The translations under genes were made by a program, and so were the position numbers. Below are positions 24,445-31,931 of a DNA stretch of 64,000 bases, in pieces. The notes beneath the pieces are model-generated. The model ran no database searches. It was not told where the DNA came from and saw only the letters and a program-made list of their open reading frames with translations. Each line of letters begins with the position of its first letter. Within the stretch, counting starts at the first letter, position 1. Source of the stretch: Firmicutes bacterium UBA5286 (GTDB lineage Bacteria; Bacillota; Proteinivoracia; UBA4975); contig DHSM01000022.1 of assembly GCA_002408465.1 (NCBI GenBank), positions 105,726 to 169,725 of the forward strand, written 5' to 3'.

Positions 24445-24466
24445 ACGCCTCAGGGCGTTTTTTTTT
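24445..24466 (+). terminator. Plus-strand intrinsic terminator
   Basis: ACGCC (24445-24449), TCAG loop, GGCGT (24454-24458), then a run of nine T. No plus-strand gene precedes it in the insertion. Confidence 0.75.
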
Positions 24467-24581
24467 GCCTGAACCCCTTTCTCGTCAGGTCTTCTTGCTT
24501 ATAATAGCTTCTCGCGGAGTTGTTTTTAACGCCTTTTTTTAATAATTTTTTTTCAAAAAGTGCTTACAGAATTTAATTATC

Positions 24582-25187
24582 CTATGTAATTATCTGTTTA
24601 TTATGTTGTGCTTTGCCTTCCTTCTTTTGGTATCTCTCGACGAGCCTATCTATTTGGATGCCTTCCAGTATCTCTGAGATTTCTTTGTATTGGTAGTTTG
24701 TGCTGAACTTCTCCACGGCTGCTGTAGCCCATACCATGAGCGCAACAACGATCGCTGAGACTGTCAAGAAGAATAGGAGAATGTTTCCTGCTAGGTTTCC
24801 GCTGAAGTAACCTTTTAAGAGTTCAACTATGAGCCAGCTGTAGCCTGGTAGGACTATTACGCCAATCGCTGCTGTGATCTTATTTAGAAGGTTTTTTGAA
24901 TCTGCACTTCTTTTCCTTGTCAAGTTTGCTAATTCCTGAAGGTCTTTTTGTGTGAAGTTTCTTTGGTTGATTTCTTCCCGGAAATTTTGGAGCCTTATTT
25001 CTTTGGCCTGGATTCTATATGTGTAGAGGACCATTGCGATGATTGGTAGTTGAATGATAATACCTTTTTTAATTAGGTCCCATGTAACTGCTGTTGTGAT
25101 AATCAAGGTGACGAAGAAGATGATAAATTCTTTCAGGTTTCCTTTTCCTTTGTAGAGTTCGAGTAGGGAGTTTTCTCTTGGATTCAA
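24582..25187 (-). CDS. Hypothetical four-helix membrane protein
   Basis: 201 residues, AT-rich codons unlike the neighbours. TTG start eight bases after GGAGG. Four likely membrane helices (about 19-37, 41-57, 104-126, 130-155) are arranged as two hairpins, with a charged, probably coiled segment between them (about 58-102) and a charged C-terminal tail. I recognise no family or catalytic motif. It is the only sizeable gene in the direct-repeat-flanked insertion and is probably acquired cargo. Whether it is an effector, immunity or housekeeping protein cannot be told. Confidence 0.65.
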   Translation of the reverse strand: MNPRENSLLELYKGKGNLKEFIIFFVTLIITTAVTWDLIKKGIIIQLPIIAMVLYTYRIQAKEIRLQNFREEINQRNFTQKDLQELANLTRKRSADSKNLLNKITAAIGVIVLPGYSWLIVELLKGYFSGNLAGNILLFFLTVSAIVVALMVWATAAVEKFSTNYQYKEISEILEGIQIDRLVERYQKKEGKAQHNKQIIT

Positions 25188-25692
25188 TTTGATCGCCTCC
25201 GTTCTGGGTTGATTATATTTTGGTGGAGCAGTTGTGTCAATTCTGAAGTAGGGATAAGTTCATCAGGTTATTTGATACATCATCTTGGCCAAGGGTATCA
25301 CCAAAATATAGCGGGCTTCCAGACGCTTCTTCTCCAGGCGAAGGCCCGAATCTTTGTTTAGGAAATCTATTAAGGTGCTTTCCTTAGCAGTGATCCGGCT
25401 GGCCGCAGGTCTTGGGGACACCCGCCCGGGGACCTCTGGGGTGGCCATAACCCGAGGCTATATTGGGGGACTCGCCCTGAGCAAGGTTAGAATTCCTTGG
25501 CAGATTCTACGCCATTCAATTATAGTTATGGATGAATGACTTATTCTGTAGATGTAACTCGTTTCTGGCTGTTCTACACTCCCACCTGATCCTGGCCAAT
25601 CAACCTATTTATCGCTTCGCACGGCCCGTGTTCCTGTTTTTGTCTTCTGTTCCCCTGAACCTAGCATGAAGTTCTCAGGTTTTTGCTAGGTG
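25188..25692. other. Intergenic stretch without a supported gene
   Basis: About 500 bp between the membrane-protein gene and a terminator. A GC-rich patch (about 25390-25450) lies in AT-rich surroundings. Overlapping short frames on both strands (61 codons each) lack ribosome sites and match nothing I know. It may be the decayed end of a former gene. Confidence 0.5.
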
Positions 25693-25715
25693 AAAAAAAA
25701 CGCAGAAATCTGCGT
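25692..25715 (-). terminator. Minus-strand terminator
   Basis: ACGCAG (25700-25705) pairs with CTGCGT (25710-25715); the minus strand then reads eight T. It would end transcripts coming from the DUF951/CvpA genes before they enter the insertion. Confidence 0.75.
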
Positions 25716-25776
25716 GCTTAAAGCGTTTATTGATTGTCAACATGGCCGTTCTGATAGACTAACTGTAAAAGTCGGG

Positions 25777-25810
25777 TTATAACACAAAGACCTGCACATG
25801 CAAGTTAACC
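25777..25810. repeat. 34-bp direct repeat, right copy
   Basis: Identical to 23790-23823. Its last six bases encode the final Gly codon and stop of the DUF951 gene on the minus strand. Confidence 0.95.
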
Positions 25811-25993
25811 AGGCGACAAAACTTTGCGGATGGATTTTTCAGCTTGCTTGCGGGGCAAGAGAATGCTGCGGCCGCAGTTGCAGCACTGAAAGCGGAAATC
25901 CATCCCCACCCGCACTATCTTCCACTGATTGGCCCCGCAGGGATGGGGCTTTTTTAATTGGACAATATCTCCGGGAATGTAGATTGCACCCAC
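25805..25993 (-). CDS. yyzM: DUF951 (YyzM-like) small protein
   Basis: 62 residues with GDIVQLKKPHPCGANQWKIVR and a CCNCGRSI cysteine cluster, the DUF951 signature; probably metal binding, function unknown. The only conventional start, GTG 25993, sits against the AGGAGG ribosome site, leaving almost no spacing; translation may begin at a nearby ATC or ATT codon (residues 4 or 6). Its stop codon lies in the 34-bp repeat. Confidence 0.85.
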   Translation of the reverse strand: MGAIYIPGDIVQLKKPHPCGANQWKIVRVGMDFRFQCCNCGRSILLPRKQAEKSIRKVLSPG

Positions 25994-25996
25994 CTC

Positions 25997-26584
25997 CTAT
26001 AAAACAAATAGGGCCAGGAAATGCACCAGGGCCTGTACCAATGGGCTCAACAAGCTGGCCAGCCAGGACTCCCCCACAGCAGTTGCCAGCATTGCGCCAG
26101 CCTTGCCCAGGACCAGAACTGGTGCCATGGCCAAGAAATAAATCGCTGTCACAAGCCCGCCAGTCAATCCCGCCGCTACGCCCCAAGCTCCCGAAACGGA
26201 CATTCTTGGCTTTGCCAGCAGCCTGAATGCAGTCAGCAGCGTCAGCATTAAAAAACATAAGGCAGCTATATTGACAGCTAAAGCGATTAGGCGCGGTAAA
26301 TTTTCTCCTGCCGTCGTCTCAATTGTCAGGACATCTTGCCAGGGCCCCAATAAAGGCGAGGCTGCTCCTGCCGGCATTGCCAAAGTTTCAAAGCCCGCAA
26401 CGAAAATTGACTCCAGCCGTGGACGGAGATAAACGGCACAATTGTCGGCAAAAGGCAAAGAGACCAGCAAAGCCCCCACCAGCACGAGCAACCTAGCCAG
26501 GGCCCGCTTCAAGCCCGCAAGATATCCTGTCACCGCGCCCCAGACAACTACACCAGTCAGCAAAAGGTCGAGCCATGGAAACAT
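25997..26584 (-). CDS. CvpA-like integral membrane protein
   Basis: 195 residues with four or more membrane helices; begins WLDLLLTGVVVWGAVTGYLAGLKR, like the N-terminus of CvpA/YyaD-type colicin V production proteins. Function unknown in Gram-positives. Ribosome site GGGAGGG. Stop is 3 nt before the DUF951 start, so the two are coupled. Confidence 0.6.
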   Translation of the reverse strand: MFPWLDLLLTGVVVWGAVTGYLAGLKRALARLLVLVGALLVSLPFADNCAVYLRPRLESIFVAGFETLAMPAGAASPLLGPWQDVLTIETTAGENLPRLIALAVNIAALCFLMLTLLTAFRLLAKPRMSVSGAWGVAAGLTGGLVTAIYFLAMAPVLVLGKAGAMLATAVGESWLASLLSPLVQALVHFLALFVL

Positions 26585-26618
26585 ATTAACCCTCCCTGTT
26601 TTCTATAGGGAAAGGAAA

Positions 26619-26963
26619 TCAGCGCCAAATCATGATGATGGCCGCCGCAGGCAAGGGAAGCCAAATAGCCCCCAGCAGATAGTGCTGGACCGCTGCAATG
26701 CCAAGGACGCAAATGGCGGCAACTGCAAAGAACAATAGAATCTCCCGGAGATAGTCTTCAAAGAACAGATATTTCTTTTCTTTACGTCTGAAAATGGCAG
26801 CAAAAACATCAGCTAGTATTTTGGTGACTGCAAAGACGAGAAATGCATGCAGCCAAGGGGCCATTATTATCAATGCCAACAATCTCGATACTGCTGCAGC
26901 AAGAATCAGCAAGCCTGCAAAGATCAGAACAGCGGTTGCTCGTCGCTTTCCCCCGCTCCCCAT
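26619..26963 (-). CDS. Small hypothetical membrane protein
   Basis: 114 residues, three or four hydrophobic helices (about 10-30, 33-55, 72-90, 94-112) with a basic loop RRKEKKY between the central pair. No recognised family. AGGTGA precedes the ATG. It lies 7 nt after the YkvI-like gene and is probably cotranscribed with it. Confidence 0.6.
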   Translation of the reverse strand: MGSGGKRRATAVLIFAGLLILAAAVSRLLALIIMAPWLHAFLVFAVTKILADVFAAIFRRKEKKYLFFEDYLREILLFFAVAAICVLGIAAVQHYLLGAIWLPLPAAAIIMIWR

Positions 26964-26970
26964 GGAATCA

Positions 26971-27978
26971 TCACCTGTTTCTTCTAACTGTTTTGAACTT
27001 ATTGAGACTATAATAGCATAAACCTGCCAAAAGGACTATATTGCATAGTCCCAACAAAGGATAGAGAAAAGCCACCAGACTGATAAAACCGTACTGAGCA
27101 ATAACAAATCCCGCAACGGCTGTAATAACTACACATAGCCAATAACCAGGAGGTTTAACCACCCGGCTGGCCAAACCATGCAGGTTTGCCAGGGCAGTAG
27201 TAAGCACCGCCGCCAACAGGACCAAAGCGTAGACCCATTGCCATTTTCCCAGCCATATTTCTGCCAGTCTCAGCAAAGGAATCTCAACACTTCCCATCCC
27301 CAATGTAGCGCCATATATGACCAGCAACAAAAAACCTATCAATAGCCCGCCAGCCACACCGCCAGCAAGGACCGTGTGCCGGTCCAGCTTTTCTTTGAGG
27401 GTGCTCATAGCCACCCCGGCAATGGCGGTATTGAGAGAGACATACAACAGGGCCGAACTAAACGGGCCCCGCACATACCCTCCCAAAGCCGGCACACTGA
27501 CTTGGGCGATGCAAAGGATTACGATTGCCACCGCCATACCCGGCACCAGCCAACAATTTGCCTTGACAAATCCCTTTCCCCCGGTGCGCAAAAGCAGAAT
27601 ACACAGAAGTAAAAACCCGGCGCACCCGATAGAATAGTGAAGCCCCCAGCTTTTCAGCACCGTTCCCCCTGCAGCTGTCATCACCCCTACCCCGGTGAGC
27701 AAAGTTGCCAAAAATATAAGATCTGTAAGGGAAACCAGCCACTTCCATGGCAAAACATAGTTGAGCAAATCCAAATAAGAATAAACTGGATTACGCTGGG
27801 CAACATCTAGTATTACAACCCCCACCCAGACAAACATCAGTGTTGCCAGGCCAACCCCCGCCAGTCCTCGGTTGCCGTATCCAGAGAAGAAATCCACTAC
27901 TTCCCGGCCGGTGGCAAAGCCGGCTCCGATTACAGCTCCGCAATAGGTCATTGCCACTGCAAAAGTGTTTTTCGACAT
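26971..27978 (-). CDS. YkvI-family membrane carrier
   Basis: 335 residues, about ten membrane helices. The start FAVAMTYCGAVIGAGFATGREVVDFF is typical of YkvI proteins, distant relatives of the LeuT/APC amino acid transporters: the unwound first helix GAVIGAGFATG is the usual substrate and ion site. The substrate is unknown. Ribosome site GAGGTG. Divergent from yyaC across a 94-bp gap. Confidence 0.82.
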   Translation of the reverse strand: MSKNTFAVAMTYCGAVIGAGFATGREVVDFFSGYGNRGLAGVGLATLMFVWVGVVILDVAQRNPVYSYLDLLNYVLPWKWLVSLTDLIFLATLLTGVGVMTAAGGTVLKSWGLHYSIGCAGFLLLCILLLRTGGKGFVKANCWLVPGMAVAIVILCIAQVSVPALGGYVRGPFSSALLYVSLNTAIAGVAMSTLKEKLDRHTVLAGGVAGGLLIGFLLLVIYGATLGMGSVEIPLLRLAEIWLGKWQWVYALVLLAAVLTTALANLHGLASRVVKPPGYWLCVVITAVAGFVIAQYGFISLVAFLYPLLGLCNIVLLAGLCYYSLNKFKTVRRNR

Positions 27979-28072
27979 AACAACACCTCAGAAGCAATTT
28001 ATTCACCGCTCTGGCATTTTATGTGACAGGCACACATACTTATTAAATAGCGCATTGTTATTGGAGGCTGTT

Positions 28073-28648
28073 ATGGCAAAAATTAATTCCGTGCCCCCGC
28101 ACCATGCTCGAATAAAATATAATCAGCCCGATGCCCCAGAGGTTATCAGCCAGGCTCTGATTTCACTGTGCCCCGTCATTCCTTCCCCTCAGGATATCTT
28201 AATCCTCTGCATCGGTACCGACCGCTCCACCGGCGACAGCCTGGGGCCACTGACCGGCAGCAAGCTCCAGGAACATAACCCGCCCTTTCAAGTTGTCGGC
28301 TGCCTTGAGCACCCTGTTCATGCCGCCAATCTTGCCGAAACCCTGGCCCGCATCCAAGCCAATCCCCCAAACTGGACGGTGGCTATTGATGCTTCTCTGG
28401 GCAATATGGACGGAGTAGGCTTGGTCAATATCGGCGCAGGAGCCTTACAGCCTGGCGCTGGAGTCAATAAACGCCTGCCTCAGGTAGGGGATGTGTACAT
28501 TACTGGCATAGTCAATGTGGGTGGATTTATGGAATACTTCGTCCTTCAGAACACCAGACTTTCTCTGGTGTCAAAAATGGCAGATGTAATTTGCACCGGG
28601 CTGCTTACAGCCTTTGCCTTTCAAAATAAAAAAGCCGGACAACGCTGA
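28073..28648 (+). CDS. yyaC: Spore protein YyaC (GPR-like peptidase fold, DUF1256)
   Basis: 191 residues from ATG 28073 with GGAGG upstream. Family motifs include ILCIGTDRSTGDSLGPLTGS, LEHPVHAANLAE and IDASLGN. YyaC is related to the spore protease that degrades small acid-soluble proteins at germination. It implies the organism sporulates. It is one of three genes here transcribed toward the origin. A terminator overlaps its end. Confidence 0.92.
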   Translation: MAKINSVPPHHARIKYNQPDAPEVISQALISLCPVIPSPQDILILCIGTDRSTGDSLGPLTGSKLQEHNPPFQVVGCLEHPVHAANLAETLARIQANPPNWTVAIDASLGNMDGVGLVNIGAGALQPGAGVNKRLPQVGDVYITGIVNVGGFMEYFVLQNTRLSLVSKMADVICTGLLTAFAFQNKKAGQR

Positions 28649-28659
28649 AGTCCGGCTTT
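28631..28659. terminator. Bidirectional terminator between yyaC and bactofilin
   Basis: AAAGCCGGAC (28631-28640) pairs perfectly with GTCCGGCTTT (28650-28659) at the convergent gene ends, with A and T runs on both sides. Confidence 0.85.
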
Positions 28660-28662
28660 GCT

Positions 28663-29049
28663 TTATTTTGCTGGCTTATCTTTATCGGGAAGAGGCTGAT
28701 TTTGCCCTTGCATTTTGCATGCGCCGTGGAATACCGCGCCGTCGCCAATGGCGAGCTTGGCAACAGTGATATCTCCGTAGAGTTTGCCCGAGGGTTCAAT
28801 TTCTAGAACACCTGTAGACTCAATATTGCCGCGAATGGTTCCGGCAATGGAAATGCTGCGGCACTTAATCTCAGCCTCTACTAAGCCGCTGGCGGCAACA
28901 ATAATATCGCCATTGGTGTTGAGTTTGCCGGTAATCTTTCCTTCTACCCTCAGTATCCCCTTTGCCTCAACGGTCCCATTAATAACTGTCTCTTTGCCGA
29001 TAATGGTATCTATTTTCGTGGTGTCGATTTCTTCCTTCTTGCTAAACAT
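28663..29049 (-). CDS. Bactofilin-family cytoskeletal protein
   Basis: 128 residues: a short polar N-terminus, then a right-handed beta-helix of repeated valine/isoleucine/glycine turns (DTIIGKETVINGTVEAKG, LNTNGDIIVAASGLVEAE). Bactofilins polymerise without nucleotide, often at the membrane. Twelve bp downstream of an M23 peptidase gene in the same operon; bactofilin-M23 pairs are common in cell-shape modules. Confidence 0.9.
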   Translation of the reverse strand: MFSKKEEIDTTKIDTIIGKETVINGTVEAKGILRVEGKITGKLNTNGDIIVAASGLVEAEIKCRSISIAGTIRGNIESTGVLEIEPSGKLYGDITVAKLAIGDGAVFHGACKMQGQNQPLPDKDKPAK

Positions 29050-29061
29050 AATCTGCGCCTC

Positions 29062-29970
29062 CTAGGGTAAATATTTGACTGGGTTTACCGCCTCGCCCCA
29101 GCGGCGAATTTGATAGTGAAGGTGGGGGGCGGTGGACCTGCCAGTGTTGCCCACGTATCCGATTATCGATCCGCCTTCCACCACATCGCCGACTTTGACT
29201 TTTATCTTGCTCTGATGTGCATAATATGTTTCGTATCCATAGCCATGGTTGATAATAACCAGCTTGCCATATGTGGAGAGGTACCCTGCATAGGTTATCC
29301 TGCCTGATCCTGTGGCATAAATCGGTCGCCCGTAAATATTGCTGCCAGCAATATCGATGGCTGGGTGAAAATCTCTGGCTCTGGTTACAGGATGCCTGCG
29401 CCAGCCAAAGCCGGAAGTAATAACCCCCCAAGTGGGCCAGCGGGAGGGTATGGCTGCTTCCCTGCGCTGCTGCTCCTCAATATTTTCTTTGAGGGTCACC
29501 ATGCGGTCTTCCTGCTCAGGGAGAGTTGTCTGTAAGACCTCAATGCCAGAAAAGGTCCGGTCAATGGAAGTATACTCCCGGGTTGCCAGGTAGCTGCGAA
29601 AATTAGGAGCCTCTTTCTGACTGGTAGGTGACACCGGTTCGGTAATGGAACCTTCTATGTCATTTAATTCCAGAAGTTCTCTTTCCAAATTCTGAACCCG
29701 CTTCAGGTTTTCCAGCATCATCTGTGTTTCATTGGCCAGTTGTCCGATAAGCTCACTTTTGATCTGATTATCAATCCGCAGCTGCTCTAATTCCGGGAAC
29801 ACAGCCTTGGCAGAATTATAACTATTAAAAAAACTGACCAGTAATATAGGGACAAATATCAAGATAAAGCCTACACATTGCAGCAAAAACAGAGGAAACT
29901 TAAAACTGACCGGCGGCTTTTGGGAATGAGGCACAACCATAATTGTAATATCTTTATTTTCTCTTTTCAA
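29062..29970 (-). CDS. Membrane-anchored M23 metallopeptidase
   Basis: About 302 residues from TTG 29970 (GAGGGGGGTGAC site upstream; another TTG at 30003 is possible). One membrane helix (FPLFLLQCVGFILIFVPILL), a coiled-coil region (about 60-150), and a C-terminal LytM domain with HPAIDIAGS, YYAHQS and HLHYQI zinc ligands. A cell-wall endopeptidase, probably linked functionally to the downstream bactofilin. Confidence 0.9.
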   Translation of the reverse strand: MKRENKDITIMVVPHSQKPPVSFKFPLFLLQCVGFILIFVPILLVSFFNSYNSAKAVFPELEQLRIDNQIKSELIGQLANETQMMLENLKRVQNLERELLELNDIEGSITEPVSPTSQKEAPNFRSYLATREYTSIDRTFSGIEVLQTTLPEQEDRMVTLKENIEEQQRREAAIPSRWPTWGVITSGFGWRRHPVTRARDFHPAIDIAGSNIYGRPIYATGSGRITYAGYLSTYGKLVIINHGYGYETYYAHQSKIKVKVGDVVEGGSIIGYVGNTGRSTAPHLHYQIRRWGEAVNPVKYLP

Positions 29971-30004
29971 ACAGTCACCCCCCCTCTCCAAAAAAATCGG
30001 CAAA

Positions 30005-30475
30005 CTATTTAGTTTCCATGGCGGCCTTTATCGCCAAATCCTCTTCCTCGGAAAGATAGTACTGGGATTTGCCTTCATGGACAGGCTTGGCATAAACCCT
30101 GGTATCCTCCCGTCCGAAAATTCCGGTGATGACAAAACCATCCACCTTGTCATTCAGCAGCGCAAGCGAAAAACTCAGGTCGCTGCCGGTTTTTTCGAAG
30201 GCATTGTAGCGTACCAGATGCCAGTGTTGCGGAAATTGAGAAATCTTAGTTTGCACTGCAGCAACCTTGTCGCCAATGTGGCTGATAGTCTGTTGCTGAG
30301 ACTGAAAAACCTTTTCCAGTTCATTAATATGTTCTTCAAGAGTGCCGCCTTTCAACAAGCGGGTCATCTTCTTATAGGCCCTTAGGCGGCATGATAAAAT
30401 AATATTATAAGTAAGCAAGCAAATTGCTGTTACGCCTGCAGCGATTTCAAACCAGTATTGCCTTAGCAGATCCAC
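30005..30475 (-). CDS. DUF4446 family membrane protein
   Basis: 156 residues: N-terminal membrane helix (about 8-28), coiled coil (about 45-80), and the DUF4446 core with RYNAFEKTGSDLSFSLALLN and GREDTRVYAKPV. Function unknown; the family often occurs near parB in Firmicutes. GTG start after AGGGGG. Followed closely by the M23 gene. Confidence 0.88.
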   Translation of the reverse strand: MDLLRQYWFEIAAGVTAICLLTYNIILSCRLRAYKKMTRLLKGGTLEEHINELEKVFQSQQQTISHIGDKVAAVQTKISQFPQHWHLVRYNAFEKTGSDLSFSLALLNDKVDGFVITGIFGREDTRVYAKPVHEGKSQYYLSEEEDLAIKAAMETK

Positions 30476-30549
30476 ACTTATTCCCCCTGTAACTCCTTAG
30501 TTAATTACTATTCGCCATTAAATTCAATTCTCCTTCCTCAACAACAAAA

Positions 30550-30575
30550 GTTCACCTTATTTAGGTGAACGATTT
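30550..30575 (-). terminator. Terminator of the small hypothetical gene
   Basis: GTTCACCT (30550-30557) pairs with AGGTGAAC (30563-30570) over the stop codon; the minus strand continues TTTTGTTGTT. Confidence 0.7.
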
Positions 30576-30779
30576 TTCTTCTCTTGCCTCTTCTCTCAGG
30601 AAATCCAAGTCAGGAACCCAGTTATTCGCCCATTCTCCCTGAGTTATGCAGGAAATCGGGGAAGCCTCTTCGGCATCAGACAGGCCTGTAACCAGACAGT
30701 ATTCCTGCTTGTTGATATCCATTCCGAATGCGTTGCGAACTAAGGGAAAGCTTGAACGCGATTTTCTCTTGTCAGTCAT
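30561..30779 (-). CDS. Small hypothetical protein
   Basis: 72 residues starting at ATG 30779, six bases after GGGAGG. No membrane helix or known motif; two cysteines (EYCLVTG, ISCITQG). The last third is acidic. A terminator overlaps the stop and the ribosome site is good, so it is probably real. I do not recognise it. Confidence 0.55.
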   Translation of the reverse strand: MTDKRKSRSSFPLVRNAFGMDINKQEYCLVTGLSDAEEASPISCITQGEWANNWVPDLDFLREEAREEKSFT

Positions 30780-30824
30780 CGCCAACCTCCCATGAATAGC
30801 TTGCCCCTGAGAAAAACCATCTAT

Positions 30825-31889
30825 TCACCAAACCCGTCCCCGGGCAGCAACCTTCCATTCCTGGCCATTGCTTGTCCGAACTTTTTCCGCCAGGTTGATT
30901 ACCGGGCAGGCGTGATTCGGTATTACCTGGACTATATCTCCAATCGCCGGCAAATTAGTTCCTTCGACAATGCCGTGTTCTTCAGACAACCGGGTCAATC
31001 GCCAAGAAGCATTTTCCATCAGCCCATATCCCGTCACTGTCCCGCTTCCATGAGCCCCCTGATCCAAAGCCAACACTTTGGCGCCGGCATCGATGATTGC
31101 CCTGTCGGCTGCAGGACGGCTGACTACGGTGGCGATAACCCGGAGACTGCAGCGTTCCCTGCCAACAACCCCCAGGGCTACCTGAGTGGCGTCATTAAAG
31201 ACATAGTTTCCCGGCCTGATTTCCGTCACCCCTGGCACTCTGCCTCCCCAGCCAACTGTAGGCGTTGAACCGATGCTTACTTCGGCTACATTTACCCCCT
31301 GGCGGCGCAGGGATTCAGCAGCTTCAACCATCAGCTCTCCTTCCTTAGTTCCCACCTGAGCCACCTCTGCGGCGCTGCTGCACCCGTAGGCATGGCCGGC
31401 ATGGGTTAACAACCCCCGAAAATTCAAATGGGGGAGGCGACAAAGCCAATGCACAAATTCCTCCAAGCCAGGTCCCGGCGCCAAGCCGCAGCGGCCAAGG
31501 CCGCTGTCCACCTTCACTAGAACACCTGTTCCCCCCGGTGCGGCCAAATCCGAAATTTGCTGAGCACCCAGTTGAGAATCCACTAACAGACTGAGCTTGC
31601 ACCCTCTGCGCAGGAGCTCAGCAGCTCTTTCCAGCTTGCTCTCCCCAATCAAAGGGTAAGCTACCAAGATATCTTTAATTCCTGCGGCAAACATTACTTC
31701 CGCCTCACTCAGTTTGGCTACTGTTATTCCTCTGGCGCCGGCCTTAATTTGCATCCAGGCAATCTCAGGCAGCTTGTGAGCCTTGATGTGAGGACGCAGC
31801 TTAATGCCATTGCTGGCGGCAAAAGCAGCCATGGCATTAATATTGTTATGCAATATACCCATGTCTATAAGCACATAGGGTGTCTCCAT
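30825..31889 (-). CDS. PLP enzyme of the D-threonine aldolase / D-serine dehydratase family
   Basis: 354 residues, alanine-racemase-like fold III PLP enzyme. The PLP lysine lies in LRPHIKAHKLPEIA and the C-terminal metal pair in NHACPVINL (His and Cys), both typical of D-threonine aldolases and DSD1-type D-serine dehydratases. It should cleave or deaminate a D-3-hydroxyamino acid; the exact substrate is not decidable. AGGAGGGG precedes the ATG. It lies 42 bp after a cysteine-desulfurase-like gene. Confidence 0.85.
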   Translation of the reverse strand: METPYVLIDMGILHNNINAMAAFAASNGIKLRPHIKAHKLPEIAWMQIKAGARGITVAKLSEAEVMFAAGIKDILVAYPLIGESKLERAAELLRRGCKLSLLVDSQLGAQQISDLAAPGGTGVLVKVDSGLGRCGLAPGPGLEEFVHWLCRLPHLNFRGLLTHAGHAYGCSSAAEVAQVGTKEGELMVEAAESLRRQGVNVAEVSIGSTPTVGWGGRVPGVTEIRPGNYVFNDATQVALGVVGRERCSLRVIATVVSRPAADRAIIDAGAKVLALDQGAHGSGTVTGYGLMENASWRLTRLSEEHGIVEGTNLPAIGDIVQVIPNHACPVINLAEKVRTSNGQEWKVAARGRVW

Positions 31890-31931
31890 TTTACCCCTCC
31901 TAAAAGATCAGGGCCGGCAGCTGTCATTGCT

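Larger units (their letters stand above)
23824..25776. mobile_element. Putative insertion between 34-bp direct repeats
   Basis: About 1.95 kb of mostly AT-rich DNA separates rpsF from the DUF951 gene, otherwise close neighbours. Joining the flanks at one repeat copy gives an intergenic gap of about 80 bp with both the rpsF promoter and the DUF951 stop codon intact. The segment holds one 201-residue membrane-protein gene, a 20-bp-phased repeat, a palindrome-bounded element and isolated promoter and terminator signals. No transposase or integrase is encoded. It could be a remnant of an integrative element, or a product of recombination. Confidence 0.6.

Noticed and set aside
25263..25539. Overlapping 61-codon ORFs on opposite strands
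   Set aside because: No ribosome sites, no recognisable family, and each frame ends quickly; possibly decayed sequence but not a supportable gene.
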